Source: Septoria linicola (lineage: Eukaryota; Ascomycota; Dothideomycetes; Mycosphaerellales; Mycosphaerellaceae). From it: a stretch of DNA of 64,000 bases. Shown here in pieces: positions 33,598 to 45,499 of this stretch (position 1 is its first letter; the number at the start of each line of letters is the position of its first letter). The DNA lies in assembly GCA_024114885.1 (NCBI GenBank), contig CP099425.1, forward strand, positions 2,170,001-2,234,000, written 5' to 3'. The notes below the pieces were generated by a model. It made no database searches. It was not told where the DNA came from and worked only from the letters and a program-made list of their open reading frames with translations. The position numbers and the translations under genes are program-made.

Positions 33598-36500
33598 CGA
33601 TCGATGCTGAATGATAGACGTTGCGATTGTAGCGTCTAGACCGTAAACGCGCATCGAGCTGTACGTATCAGTGGCCGTGTGCTTGGCGATCCAGGCGTAT
33701 ATCATCTCATCTCATCCGAATGAGACCTTAGATAGGTAGTACGGACGTCGTCCTAAAGCTGTGCCTCAAGCCATAGAGTCATTACTATAGACGATCATGC
33801 GACGATCCACAGTCGCTAATCAGCTTCAAGCCTCCCAAGCTAGTCTGCATTTGACTGGCGGCTAGCATGTTCGTTGGAGAGCAAACTATTACCCTGCTCA
33901 GAGCGATAGGAAAGAACCTACTGTCGAAGTTCTAGTACACCATGCCATACAGTTTCACGTCTCTGACCGTACCATCACGGCTGGGCCGGTCCTGAACCGC
34001 CTGCGTCGCCATAGCAGCAGCATTCCCTAGATCAATGGTGTAACACTGGGTGGTTGAGTCCACGCACATTGAGCGGCACCACGCTCGGACGATGTAATGC
34101 TTAGTTGAACAAGATCCATCAAGACAGCTGTGGAGCGATGCTGCTAGCTGCGTCACGGGTTCGTGATTCACCTGCTCCGTAGCCATGATCGGAGCAGAAG
34201 GTCAAAAGCGGACCAATCTTCCTCTGTAAAGCCATCGCCAGCTGCTTCAGCAGTCCCATAGCTCATGATGTAGGGTGAGCTGATGTTCGGTCAAGCTAGC
34301 AGTAGCTAGCACTAGGATGACACCTTGCATAAGCTCGCACTGCCTTTCCCTAGGCTGCAGCATGATGTAGTCCTGGTCGTATAGGTATAGGTACGCGGCA
34401 TAAGTTACCAAGGGTATTCTTCTGCACGGAAGTCATAGACCTTCGTTATGTCTATAACCGACATGAAACCTTACCAAGAGCTGTGGTGTGAGTATCCGCT
34501 ATGACGCCCCGGAGGGCGCAGGAAGTGTCGCCTCGTTGTTATGGATCTCCATGCTGCATACGCCCGCCGTCACACGGAGTCGAGACCGTCAAGGCGTGGC
34601 GATGGAGAGCGAAACGCGTGATCAAGCATAGCGTTTGAGATGTACGGAAAGACATTCGGAGATGGAATGGAATCCTGTGATGCAGTTTCTCAAAGACCAA
34701 GTGGATGAACCTCGTATGGGAGCGGTGCGGCGACGTTGAACCGAACAGCTGCAACAAGCGTCTAGCCTGCAGTATCCATAGCATCACCCATATCAACTGT
34801 TCTAATGCCCGGCAACCTTCTCAGACAGCTGGATCGGTTGCTCGCGCGGCAACACAAAGTGAGGCGGTCTGGTGTCGTGATGCTCGTTGTTCTACTGCTA
34901 CCACTTCTCTGGTAGATTAAGCTCTGAACACCTGAGCAGCAAATGTTCCAGATCGTTTGCTGCTATGCAAGGAGTGCATAGATACCCGCACAAATGCCTG
35001 ATTGACACGGAAGCAAAGTCTGGTGACGATAGTCAAGGTGCTACGTCGCCGAGCGCAGGCGATGAGGCGCGATGATGGGCTCTTTATAGCTGAGCCGGAC
35101 ACGCGAGATGAGAAATGGGGATGCAAGGGAGGCACAAGCCATCGGAAAGCTGAAAATTCGAAGCCGGACCACAGAACACACGTGCCGTCGAGTGTCTTTC
35201 GAGTCGGCTGTTGCTATCGACTGTTTACCGACGCGTGCTGCAGAGCATGCTACAGCGTCGCGCAGGGAGGACACCCCGGCAGACTTCGCCCTGCCTGGTT
35301 CCTCTGCCCAGGATGGCATGATATCAGACTTTGGGCTTGCTGCGCGTGATATCACGAATAGCGCGACGCCATCAGCTTCAGAGTGTTCTGCGGCGTCTGT
35401 TTTGTTCTCGTCTGATCTCCGTTTCTGGAGCAGCGCGGCTAGTCAGCGTCCCACAGCCAGCGAGAGTGCTGAGAATCTGGCCGAGCACAACGCACGGTAC
35501 CCCAAAGTGTACCCCTCTCTCGTCAGCTCGGTGTCGCCGTGGGTGGTCTCATGGCAACTGTGGCTGTTCGGCCTCTCGATAGTGGATGCTTTTGGCCATG
35601 GCAGAGACAGAACCGGTTCACGAGCATGAATACCAAGGCGAAGCGTTCTCCAGAGATGCGTGTGAACGACGTATCTTCTGCATTAGCAACAGTCCTATAG
35701 ACCCACCGCTGAATATGACGTGTGCGATCTCGATGCCGAAGTGGGCAATTGGCGAGGATCGTGGGACAAAGCCATGAATCGGGAAAAGCAGAGGCTTTCC
35801 ACGCGACTGAAGCCACAGCGCGTTCGCCCAACTGCCAATGGCAGACGGCAACGAGGACGGGCGCTACATTGCAGCATTGGCGAATCAAGGCGGAAATTGG
35901 CCGTTTGGGCGCGCGAGAGAGCGGCTGAGACCCTATGACGCGAGAATCGCGATGGCAGAGGATAGTTCGGGCTGAGCATCGAAAGGATTCCATGTTGTTG
36001 TCGGAAGGCCAGCGCTTGTACAGATGGCAGACGTACGCGATCATTGTTCGCGTAAACAATGGCTGAAATGCATATTGCGCCAGCTATCTCAAGGCAAGGT
36101 AGGTCGCGGTGAGACAGAGCTGTAACCTAGAAAGCAGCTGTACATACATTGTTCCTTGCGACCATCAGCAGCCTTCCAGCATAGAGGCCTGTAAATCTAC
36201 AAAGTCACCTGCTGTGAAACGAGGCTAGGATACAGGAATGCCACCAAGCATTTGTCCTGCTGCGTGCACAGCTTTCTGGTCCGGTTCGTTGAACAGTCGA
36301 AAAGAGGCTCTGGCCGAGCTGCCGGTATCCTGCTGTACTCTCCGTCCGTGCGTGAAGACCATCGGTGATGTGAGCGCAGCGCTCGATGGATCGTCCTTGA
36401 ACAACGTTCAACACGAGTTTGCAGATCTTGCCAACGACAGCAGTTCCAAGTAGGCATAACAACAACATCGCCGTCCCATTCGATCGTTGCAGGCGCTTTC

Positions 36501-37150
36501 TCTGGGTTAGCCGAAAACGGACATTTCACCAGAGGGCCAAATCGGCAACGAGGTCCAAGCGGCTTGCATGCACGTATCAACTTAGTGCCTGCCAGGATCC
36601 ACTGGCGGTTGACCTGAGCAACGACGCTGCACACTGCTGAACTCTTCTTCACAGCCGCTTGCCCTCCGGAGCTGCTCACTGTCTCTCGTTCAGTCAGCTC
36701 AGCAGTGACAAGTCGGGCAAGTGCGTGTCGACGTCGAAGCAGTAGGGAGCTCTCCACTACTACTCGACAGCTCTGCGGGAAGTGAGCGTGGCAGAGCGGG
36801 CTGGAGAGGGTTGTCTCGTTTGACTGCGCACGCTGGACGACCACGACGAACAGCAGCACCTCAGCACGCCGGGCATGCAGAGGACGGTCTGACGACGACA
36901 CACACTTTCTCTCCCACGACACCGACATCGACTCAACACTCCTTCCTGGAAACTCCGACATTGTCAATCCGACACACATCATCACCACCATACGCATTGG
37001 AACAGCAGCAGCCATTGGTTTGGTTACATCGCTCCTCCATAGCTGAACTACGCGCTCCATATAACTCCAACAACATCTTGCCGAGCCGCTACCTGCCCGA
37101 CAGAACATTCGACATCGCCCTGCATACAGCAATACCACTATCCAGTCAGC
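33598..37150. other. Long intergenic region, one doubtful small ORF
   Basis: This is 3.5 kb between the flavoprotein and the Cdc25-type gene. Long frames exist on both strands near 35.1-35.6 and 36.2-37.1 kb (up to 313 codons, minus strand), but they overlap one another, lack recognisable motifs and appear to result from G+C-rich, stop-poor sequence. The last several hundred bases should be the promoter and leader of the phosphatase gene. Confidence 0.45.
33932..34186 (-). CDS. Possible small cysteine-containing protein
   Basis: A single ATG frame of 84 residues on the minus strand. It contains seven cysteines, six of them between residues 20 and 50 (for example HSCLDGSCSTKHY and WCRSMCVDSTTQCYTI). 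There is no signal peptide. Composition resembles a real protein, but there is no recognisable family and no supporting neighbour. It could equally be chance or an exon of a larger gene. Confidence 0.25.
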   Translation of the reverse strand: MATEQVNHEPVTQLAASLHSCLDGSCSTKHYIVRAWCRSMCVDSTTQCYTIDLGNAAAMATQAVQDRPSRDGTVRDVKLYGMVY

Positions 37151-39064
37151 ATGGAATACTCATCGCCGCTCGCGGCAATGCATCCTCAGCCGGTCCCTAC
37201 GTGGGGAGGCCGGAAGGATGTGCCAACCAGCCGATCAATGTACCACGGATTCCAGACGCTTGGCCCAAACAGCTTCGACTTCAATACCATGAGCATGCAA
37301 CGCGACAAACCTCGACGACCCGACTACTTCTCGTTGCGGCCAGTGCGTGGTTCATCTCCCACCGCGAGCCTCACTGCCGATCTCGATGCCAACTTCCACA
37401 TCGATAAGAGGTAATCCACATTCCTCGCGTGCACGTGGTTGATATGGCAGGACACTGACAATGCAAACTCTAGCCCTCAGGTGCCGACGCCTCGCCGATC
37501 ACTGTTCACGCAGGACCTGTTCAGGCCTCGCCAAAATGCTCTTGGTCAGTGCCGACATGCAAATTCCTGGGCGTATATGCGTTGGAATTCAACTAACGAG
37601 GCAAGTGCGAACAGACACTCCCCCCATCGAGGTCGAGCCTGCCCGGACACCGCCCATCATCATGTCGTCCTCGCCATATTTCGAAGCCATGGACATCTCG
37701 CCGCTGCCACACAAGGCTCCTTGTTTCCAGGTCACCCTTCCTTCCCCTTCGCCGGAGGAGGATCTGACTCCAGACATCGACATCTCGCCAGATCTTCTCT
37801 GCCCCGAACAATTACCCGAACCTGCAGTGCTCCAACCAGTGCCCTCGCCAGTCAACCTTGAGTTGCCCGAGTAAGTTCTCGAAGCATGCGCCCACTCTTT
37901 TGAGATTCATCACTTACGTGTCTCGGCAGACGTAGAAGACCTGTCACTCGTCCAGGGCTTTCCCGAACGAAAGGTCTCTCCACAAGCCACATTCCACAAC
38001 GACCCACTACTGCTGAGACTCAACTTCCGCCATTTCGGTTCGGAAATGTCGCAACATCGGGCTTGTCGTGCTCGTCGACGCCCAGTCTATTAGAGAGCTT
38101 CTCTGAATCGCCTGTCGATGACCCACGGCCGTCCGGCTTAGGCTCAATGCTGCCCCCATCGCGGAGGACTTCTATCAGCAACGCGAATCGCTGCAATGGG
38201 TCACCGTCTGGCAATGTGCGGAGGTCTGCGGTCGGACGCCCGGCGTTTGTGCGGCCACAAAGAAAGCTCATTCGAAGATCATTGAGCATGTTTCAGCACC
38301 CTGACGATGTCATGAAGGAGGAGCAAGAGACGTTCTCGCCACAGTCTAGCCTTTCGTCGGTCATGGACATCGAGCAGGAGTCTACCCACAAGCTACCATT
38401 CTTCGTGCCCGACGACGAACCCGAAGGTCTACCGAGGATCACCCAGGAAACTATGCTTGACGTTCTCGCCCAAAAGTATGCTGACAAGTATGAACGCGTC
38501 CTGGTCATCGACTGTCGTTTCGAATATGAATACGAGGGTGGCCACATCGAGAGTGCTGTAAACTTCAACGATAAGCAACATCTTGCCAGCGAGCTTTTCG
38601 AGAAAGCCGTTCCGCCCAGCAATACCTTGCTCATCTTCCACTGTGAGTATTCGGTGCACCGTGCACCTCTTACTGCAAAGTTCATTCGTGGCCATGACCG
38701 GACTATCAACGCCGCCAATTATCCCCACCTTACGTATCCAGAGATGTATATCCTTGATGGTGGTTACAGCAAGTTCTTCGCAGAGCATCCTTCAAGGTGC
38801 TTTCCACAGAACTACGTGGAAATGAATGATCATCGCCACGAGATGGCATGTGAGCGTGGCATGGCCAAGGTCAAGCAGCAGCCACGGCAGAAGCTATTTC
38901 GCAATCAAACCTTCGCGTTTGGTACCACTTCTGATGATATGGAGGATTCACCTACAGCGCTAGGCCGCGCACTAGGTCCTCGATCTCACAGCACATTCAC
39001 AGTCGGCAACGACATTGCAGAAGGCATTGGTATGTCATATCAACGCCGCATGGCCTCCTATTAA
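37151..39064 (+). CDS. MIH1: Cdc25/Mih1-type mitotic inducer phosphatase
   Basis: Four exons, 37151..37410, 37474..37544, 37615..37870 and 37930..39064, encode 573 residues. All junctions keep phase, for example FHIDK-RSPQVPTPRR and QNAL-DTPPIEVEP. The first 320 residues are a Ser/Pro-rich regulatory region with many SP and TP sites, expected targets of cell-cycle kinases. The catalytic rhodanese-like domain contains RVLVIDCRFEYEYEGGHI, the CX5R active site HCEYSVHRAP near residue 410, and YILDGGYSKFF. The enzyme removes inhibitory phosphate from the cyclin-dependent kinase (Cdc2/Cdk1) at entry to mitosis. The active site matches the variant I recall for filamentous fungi (NimT). The C-terminal tail after RCFPQNYVEM is about 85 residues. 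Confidence 0.94.
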
Positions 39065-41630
39065 GGCATGCTGCTCTGGCCCTGCCTGCATTGCATAGCA
39101 TGGCGTTCAGGAAGCGAACTTTTTGGCCTCGACCTCTTCTCGACGAGGCACTTTGCGGCGTTCAAGCGAGCCACATCGGTGGCAATTCTCTCATCGGCAA
39201 CGTGTTGGCGGCGACCAGCACTTCCTTTTTCTGGCATGGATTCCTTTTCCGTTATGTTCCTTTTCCGTTTTATGTCTCATTACGACGAAGACCACGGCAC
39301 GTCGATACAGTGACCGTCGGCACAAGTGCAACGATACCCAGCATCCCACAGTTCTCGGCCTTCAACACCCAAAGGCATCTCTCTTAGCAACAACGAACCA
39401 TCATCCAGCAGCCCGGACCATTTGACATCCCGGAGCTATCCCGCGTCTTTTCTGACAGAACGCCAAATTGTCCCGTTTCGATCTCTCCAAGATTGAGAAG
39501 CATTGACACACCATTTCACCGCCATTGACCAGCGATCTGGAGCAAATTCTCCAGGCCTGGCTTGTATTACTGCAACGCAACAGCTTCGACACTTCGGCTT
39601 GTACACGACAGCATCAAGGATTGGTAGCAAATAGTTTCAGACTCGATCAGCTTTACCAACGGAGCTTCAACCTGTACATACTAGGAGAAGAAGGCAAGGT
39701 ACAACAATTGGCAGCACAGCATTCACCCATATACCACAACTTTGAAGTGAGGCACGACCTCGATGCAGGCGGCCATCTGTAACACTATCATCCTGCCAGA
39801 GCAGCAGAATTTGGAGGGGTACACAACAGAAGTGTGAAATGGCTAGTGTCTTTGCTATAATGTCTCAACCCAAACAATCAATTTCGAAAATCTTCACCTT
39901 GCCTCATGATCCTGCTTGTCCTGTCAGTACTTGTCGCTTGCTGTACGTGCTGATGTTGTACAGAGAGTCCTTGCACGCTGCCTCGCTACCAGAGATCCAC
40001 ACTGTCCACCCGAAGGGACCCACTGCGAGCAAGCAGGCGCGCTCCACGGTTTTGCCACGATGCAGAAGAAAAAACCAGGCTGTCGGGAAAACCCTGCGTG
40101 CACGACTGCCAGACCGCTGTTTTCGAGGTGCATATTGTTGTTGCTCCAGGAACCTGTCGTTGCTGCTGCTGCTGCTGTGCTTGTGCGAGGTGGAGACACG
40201 AATCGTGTACCTGCATGAAATTCCCAAGGGAGCAAGTGCTAGCACACGATGATGATACAGAGGTGATGGTGATGATCAAGCGTGCATGTGCAGAATTTGA
40301 AACTCTTTTTTCTTGTTTTGAAAGTGACACGATGTTTATAGACTAGGTTTGTGAAAGTTGGAGAGGAGGGAACTAGGGGCTTGAGTAAGGAGGATGGAGG
40401 ACGAGGAGGATGGTTGATGAGGTTGGGGAGGGGGGAGTGTGGCAGTGTGTGCTGTCATATATGTATAATATCAACGGTTGTATGAATAGATATGTGCATG
40501 CAAGGTAGATGGTGAATGATTCGTGTGAAGAGGTGATGGATTGTAACGGTGTTGTGGTGACTGAGTCGGGTGCGTGCTGTGTGCTTGGTTTGGTGTGTGG
40601 AGGAGGTGGAAGCGAGGGTGCTAAGGATTAATGCTAACGGCTTAATCATATTTTGTGTTCGCTGGTGGTGCGCAAGTGTGAAGAACTGGATGATGGAGCA
40701 TGCGATGTAGTCTCATCTGAAAGAATCCTCATCAGTGCGACAGGTGCAAGATATTGGTGGCACCTGAAGGCATCGGCCTCGCCCAGATAATCCTGCTCAA
40801 TTTGATGTAGCTCTGAGTAACGGTCCTCACTTTCTTCAGCCAGGACAAACTTTAGCTAGCGCGGGGCAGCTGGGTCTTGTTCAGCCAATAAGAGCCTCGA
40901 CGCGCTAGCTGAAGACCATCTTGGCTGCGAATACTCTTGCCCTAAGATTTGCACAGGATGGGCTCTCGGCTGACTACAATGTAGTATCAGAAGGTAATAT
41001 ATGTCCGCCTGTAGTCAACGACTTCGCTCCGGAGGAGTCCGGAGGAGGACTTAGAGGGTATGATGATGCGTGAGAGCGCGAATGGTATGTCATTTCACAC
41101 TACTCAGCACAGCCTACGAAGATGTCGAGCGTATTAATCTGTAGCGATGTGCTTGCAGATTGTCTACAGTCATGTTTGTCAATATTGGGCAGAGGGAGTG
41201 CTCGAGACTTATTCTACTTCTTGTTCTGTTTTGGATATTATAGCTCAGTTCGTCATTATTGATGATCAGATATGGTCGTGCGCAAGAAATAGATGTGGAG
41301 TGGGAAGATAGGAAAATACACCTCACATGCCCAGCGTTCCAGCCATATCAGCACATTCGTCAGAACACGCTAGACGACCTTACTGTACGAACGACACGAT
41401 CCAGGTCGATTAGGAAACGCACAGAAGAGTCCATTCTGTCCGCAGAGAAGAAACCGGTACTTCGAACAAAGAAGCAGTACTCTGGCAGAATGCGGCCAGA
41501 TCCATCGAGACCATGCTCTGATGAAGAAGAGCCTGTCTTTGTTCTGTTTCTCCAGCGCGAACATTTGCGTAGATCGGTATGAAGTAACGACCTCAATACA
41601 ACCTCTGCAGATAATCTCCCTCCTAGATTC
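39065..41630. other. Intergenic, no gene seen
   Basis: This 2.6 kb separates two plus-strand genes. A 137-codon ATG frame at 39839..40252 contains a run of leucines caused by a short TGC repeat (40161..40175) and looks spurious. The stretch 40350-40450 is strongly purine-biased (G-rich). No RNA gene is recognisable. Confidence 0.5.
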
Positions 41631-42827
41631 ATGTCAAATATGCACATTCTCCTGACAGGCTTCAATCAGAACCAATGTACGCGACAGTACTACCTACGTC
41701 AACAGCTCAAGGTCGTGCCGTCCCACTACTCTCTCTACAACTGTCTCCTCTCCTTAGGCCATACAGTCGATCAGCGTCCCGTAGTCCTCGGCGAGGACTT
41801 GTCGCAATACGATGAGTGTATCGTTTACATTGCCGGTCCTCGTCAACGAGTCTCGAAGCACTTCTATGCAGGGCTCTGGGCAGTCTCTCGACATCCGAAA
41901 TGTGTTTTGAGTTTCGATGACTGGCAGGTCAATAGCATGTGGAAAGATGTGGTGAGTATCGCACAGGGAGAGACGAACGAATTATGGGGCAAGTTTGTGC
42001 TGAGTGTGAATGGGAAGACGATTCAGGAAGTAAAACTATATGAGAAGGAGTTGAGAGATGGGCTGGACGTGATAATGCAGAAGAGGAATCGGATGGTGGT
42101 CTCGGCATTCCAGACGCAACACCTCTCGGAAGAAGATGAATATGGTCCGCATCTGCTGTTCGAGCAGATCGGCTATCCGCGAGAGAGGCTGTTCGTATTC
42201 AATCCTAACCCGTTCCATCGGAACAGAACCTGGGAAGATCCTCTGCATGAAGGAATTGAGAATCCAAGCTGGACATTGTCGTCTAAAGAGGAGCAGTCGA
42301 ACTGCCGACCAGAGAAGCGGCATCGGTTCAATTTTGCTTCGCTAGTCCAGTCGAAGACCCAGAAGTGGCTGAAGCAGCAGAGCGGCATGGAGAGACGTAA
42401 GCGAGAAAGAGTCGCCAAGACAAGTCAGTTGCCCAGCCACATCGGTGCATGGCCGCTTGATCTGTATGGGTCGAGAGCTGGCGCGCAGAAGCGATTGACC
42501 GAGGACGAAATGGTCCAGGTCATCACTCATGACTGGGGTTGCCTGATGCCAAAATATGACCATGCTGGTTCCGGATGGTGGCGTGCTCGTCCTTTGCAAT
42601 GTGCTGATGCAGGCAGTATCCTCATTGGAGACGACACAGAGCTGGCAGTGCTTTATGGATGGAACTATCCCTTCTATGGACACACCGCGAGAGACATTGC
42701 TAGCATGTCGGATGAAGAGCTTGAGGATATTGCAAGTGTCCAGAAGGAGCTGCTGTATTACAACCATCCGCTAGATCCGAAGGTACAGCAAGCGGAGGTA
42801 TTGAAAGTGTTGATGGCGCCGAAGTGA
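41631..42827 (+). CDS. Unassigned intronless protein, possible GT-B-type glycosyltransferase
   Basis: A single exon with an ATG at 41631 encodes 398 residues with no signal peptide or membrane segment. The N-terminus (MHILLTGFNQNQCTRQYYL) looks like the first strand and loop of a Rossmann unit. YNCLLSLGHTVDQRPVVLG and the segment YDECIVYIAGPRQRVS continue an alternating alpha/beta pattern. A basic, Arg/Lys-rich middle (residues 225-280) leads to a second apparent domain with IGAWPLDLYGSRAGAQKRLT and WWRARPLQCADAGSILIGDD. The latter resembles the nucleotide-sugar end of GT-B enzymes, where an early Gly/Ser-rich loop and a later Arg..Glu/Asp region bind UDP-sugar. The layout reminds me of phage glycosyltransferases such as T4 beta-glucosyltransferase, but I cannot claim homology. 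Lack of introns is compatible with transfer. Confidence 0.7.
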   Translation: MSNMHILLTGFNQNQCTRQYYLRQQLKVVPSHYSLYNCLLSLGHTVDQRPVVLGEDLSQYDECIVYIAGPRQRVSKHFYAGLWAVSRHPKCVLSFDDWQVNSMWKDVVSIAQGETNELWGKFVLSVNGKTIQEVKLYEKELRDGLDVIMQKRNRMVVSAFQTQHLSEEDEYGPHLLFEQIGYPRERLFVFNPNPFHRNRTWEDPLHEGIENPSWTLSSKEEQSNCRPEKRHRFNFASLVQSKTQKWLKQQSGMERRKRERVAKTSQLPSHIGAWPLDLYGSRAGAQKRLTEDEMVQVITHDWGCLMPKYDHAGSGWWRARPLQCADAGSILIGDDTELAVLYGWNYPFYGHTARDIASMSDEELEDIASVQKELLYYNHPLDPKVQQAEVLKVLMAPK

Positions 42828-43579
42828 GGTTCGGAGCATTTACCTGTCTCCGATGAACGGCCAGACTTTCAGCTGTGCAGGGGCAAGTGATTCTCATCGA
42901 GATCGCCAGGAAAGCTGAAGCCGCGCAATGATGAATACTCGATAGGTCCTCGATGAGGCAGCCTGATGAGAGTCGATACTGGTAGCCGAAGAAAGGTATG
43001 CGAGGTTCGAGTGTTGACAATGAGTGCTCATCTGCCAAAACTGCTTCGTGGGCAGCGGAGAAGTGCTTGCAGGACCCGAAGACTCGCATGTGAAGCGAAT
43101 GTGCCTGGGAAGTTGAAACGGGGTGACCAAGTTGGGAGGCACTGCACAGCCTCTCGTGGCTGAACCGAGCACTCGCCAACGGCTGCCAATGCTTGCCAAC
43201 TGCTGACGCTCAGCAAATCACGTCTGGCCGTATCGTATGAAAGAGGCAAAACTGCGCAAAGTGCTCGACGGGAAGCGGTTTGCAAGCTTCGTCAGCGGGA
43301 CAGCACTATGCCGACGTGAAGTGGAGTGGTTGTTGTGAAGATATTGTAGGTCAAGAGCCTTTGCGACACTCACTGATCGAGGCCGCCATAACGTCACGCG
43401 ACAGCCATTCTTCTCACATCGAACACGAACAGCAACGCCAGCTGCCTGCCTGCCTGTGCGCGTACGAGAAGGAAAGAGCGCTTTCTTCACAGACTGAGGG
43501 GAAGGAACATATTGCGGCCGTGGAGCCGCCAACAACAGAAGGAGCCACTGTCCAGTTCATTTCCGCCATCATCATCATC
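42828..43579. other. Intergenic, promoter and leader of patatin gene
   Basis: The frame of the patatin gene is open back to about 43280 but contains no in-frame ATG before 43580, so this is probably 5' leader. No separate gene is visible. Confidence 0.5.
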
Positions 43580-45499
43580 ATGGACGACATGGTTCGAGTC
43601 CGCCGGAAAGACACCACCAAAGGCCCCCCGCTGCGCATTCTGTCGCTCGATGGAGGCGGCATCCGGGGCTACTCGATGCTTATAATCCTGCAAGAGCTGA
43701 TGCACCGCACTTTTGTCGAGATTGAAGGAAGAGCACCTGCGAGACACGAAATTCCCAAGCCATGCGATCACTTCGACCTGATTGTGGGCACGGGTACGGG
43801 CGGCTTGATCGCCATCATGCTGGGCAGATTGCGACTCGACTTGGACACGTGCAAGGATGTCTATGTACGCATGACGAGAAAGGTCTTCCAAACCGACAAG
43901 ACCGTCTTTGGCCTGCCCTGGAAGGGGACCATGTTCAAGGCGAGCATGCTGGAAGAGGCCATTCGGGAGACCGTGCGGGACCACACCATCTTCGAAGACG
44001 AGGGCAACGACAGTCTGGCCAACGCTGCGCCCATGACCCCCACCAGCATGCGAAGTCACAACTCCAATATTCCACCCATTCCGCACCGGACAATGAGTCA
44101 AAGTAGTCACTACAGTCAGATCGGCAACAGTCCTATGGGAAATCGCGTATCGATTGGCTCGATGAAGCCTGGCAACCCGAACGCTCTGCTATACGACACG
44201 AGAGAAAACAGAACCAAGACCGCTGTCGCAGCAGTATTGAAAGGCACATCGCACACGGTTCTGCTGAGATCGTATGACTCTCGCAAGGAACCAGCTCCGG
44301 ATGTCAATTGTGCCATCTGGCAAGCAGGACGCGCTACTTCTGCTACGCAAATGGCCTTTAAGCCGATTCAGGTTGGCCAGTCTGTCTACCTCGATGAAGG
44401 CGCCGGCAAGTACAACCCAGCGCCGCTCGTGCTGGACGAAGCTGCAGGCAATGAGTGGCCCGGACGAGAAGTAGGTGTCTTTGTCAGTGTGGGCAGTGGC
44501 AAACCTCCCGCTCAGACCGGTGCCAACCAGCATGAATGGTGGGAAGGCTTTCTGGGAGGCAGCATGATGGGCGATTTCGCAGACGCCCGGCGGAAGATGA
44601 TCCAGAAGCTGGAGAACTGTGAGAAAGCACATGAATTTATGCTTCGAGAACACCTCGCTTCAAGGAACGTCAGCCCAGAAGTCTACTACCGGCTGAATGT
44701 GGAGGTGGGTGTGGGAGAGTTCGGCATGAATGAGTGGGCAAGGCTGGCAGAAATCTCGACCAGCACGCGAGCATACCTCTCCAAGCGGAATGTTGAAGTG
44801 TTGACCTGTGGTGCAGCTTCAAAGATTGCAAAGATACACTTTGCGAAGATCCGACATGACCGAGCAGAAGCCAGAAGAGCAGCAGGCACAGATCAGCCCA
44901 ACTACGCTTCACAAAATCCATGGGAGCCTCGTGCTACAGTGCCGCCACCACAGAACTTTGCAGTCGAACTGCCGGGCGACGACCAATATCGGCCTGGACA
45001 GCACTATGCGGACAATGGACAATTCGTGCAGCACAAATACAGCACCACCAGTGATCCCTACGAGCGACACAATCGCAACACCACTCCGACCCAGCAGTCA
45101 TATAACTCCTCACCTTACCACTCGCCTCAGATCTCGGCGACACGGCCATCCTTTGAACAGCAACAACCAGCTTCCGTCCGTTACAGCTCGAACTCATACC
45201 AACAAGACCCTTCACCCAGAAATAGTGGAGATGTTGCGCGACCGCCCTCGCATCCTCCAGTGGCTTTGTCTTCACCACCTCCCGTGCCGCCGAAGACACC
45301 CGTGAACGGGATACTGCCATATCCTGAGAGGAACGGGCCTCCCCAATTACCTCCTCTCGATAATGGATATAATGGACAAAGCGTGCCAGCCATGACTTTT
45401 ATGAACATGGGGGATCTCGGGAAGCGCCTGCCATATCCCGTTGAAGAAGGCGGACCACCACCTCCCGTGAATATGGGGAACAAGCCTACGTTGTCGTGA
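43580..45499 (+). CDS. Patatin-like protein lacking the catalytic serine
   Basis: A single exon encodes 639 residues from the ATG at 43580 (CATCATGGAC). The patatin fold starts at LRILSLDGGGIRGYSML, the oxyanion-hole motif. The nucleophile elbow reads DLIVGTGTGGLIAIMLGRL: the Ser of GTSTGG is Gly. The catalytic Asp region reads YLDEGAGKYNPAPLVLDEA instead of DGG/DGA. Between them lies a long insert (residues 155-210) rich in Ser and Asn. The last 180 residues are Pro/Gln/Ser-rich and disordered, with proline clusters such as SSPPPVPPKTP. Active members hydrolyse phospholipids with a Ser-Asp dyad; this one should be inactive or act as a binding protein. My recollection is that a fungal subfamily with GTGTG exists, so it is probably not a sequencing error. 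Confidence 0.88.
   Translation: MDDMVRVRRKDTTKGPPLRILSLDGGGIRGYSMLIILQELMHRTFVEIEGRAPARHEIPKPCDHFDLIVGTGTGGLIAIMLGRLRLDLDTCKDVYVRMTRKVFQTDKTVFGLPWKGTMFKASMLEEAIRETVRDHTIFEDEGNDSLANAAPMTPTSMRSHNSNIPPIPHRTMSQSSHYSQIGNSPMGNRVSIGSMKPGNPNALLYDTRENRTKTAVAAVLKGTSHTVLLRSYDSRKEPAPDVNCAIWQAGRATSATQMAFKPIQVGQSVYLDEGAGKYNPAPLVLDEAAGNEWPGREVGVFVSVGSGKPPAQTGANQHEWWEGFLGGSMMGDFADARRKMIQKLENCEKAHEFMLREHLASRNVSPEVYYRLNVEVGVGEFGMNEWARLAEISTSTRAYLSKRNVEVLTCGAASKIAKIHFAKIRHDRAEARRAAGTDQPNYASQNPWEPRATVPPPQNFAVELPGDDQYRPGQHYADNGQFVQHKYSTTSDPYERHNRNTTPTQQSYNSSPYHSPQISATRPSFEQQQPASVRYSSNSYQQDPSPRNSGDVARPPSHPPVALSSPPPVPPKTPVNGILPYPERNGPPQLPPLDNGYNGQSVPAMTFMNMGDLGKRLPYPVEEGGPPPPVNMGNKPTLS

Noticed and set aside
35108..35629. 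ATG frame of 173 codons on the plus strand
   Set aside because: Ser/Ala-rich without motif, overlapped by other long frames on both strands.
36197..37138. Open frame of 313 codons on the minus strand upstream of the Cdc25-type gene
   Set aside because: It is Arg/Ser/Val/Cys-rich without any motif, overlaps a 228-codon frame on the other strand, and lies where the promoter and leader of the phosphatase must be. G+C-rich, stop-poor sequence explains both.
39839..40252. ATG frame of 137 codons with a leucine run
   Set aside because: The leucine run comes from a short TGC repeat, and the rest has no protein-like pattern.
43280..43579. Upstream open extension of the patatin frame
   Set aside because: There is no in-frame ATG in it, and the family similarity begins after 43580.
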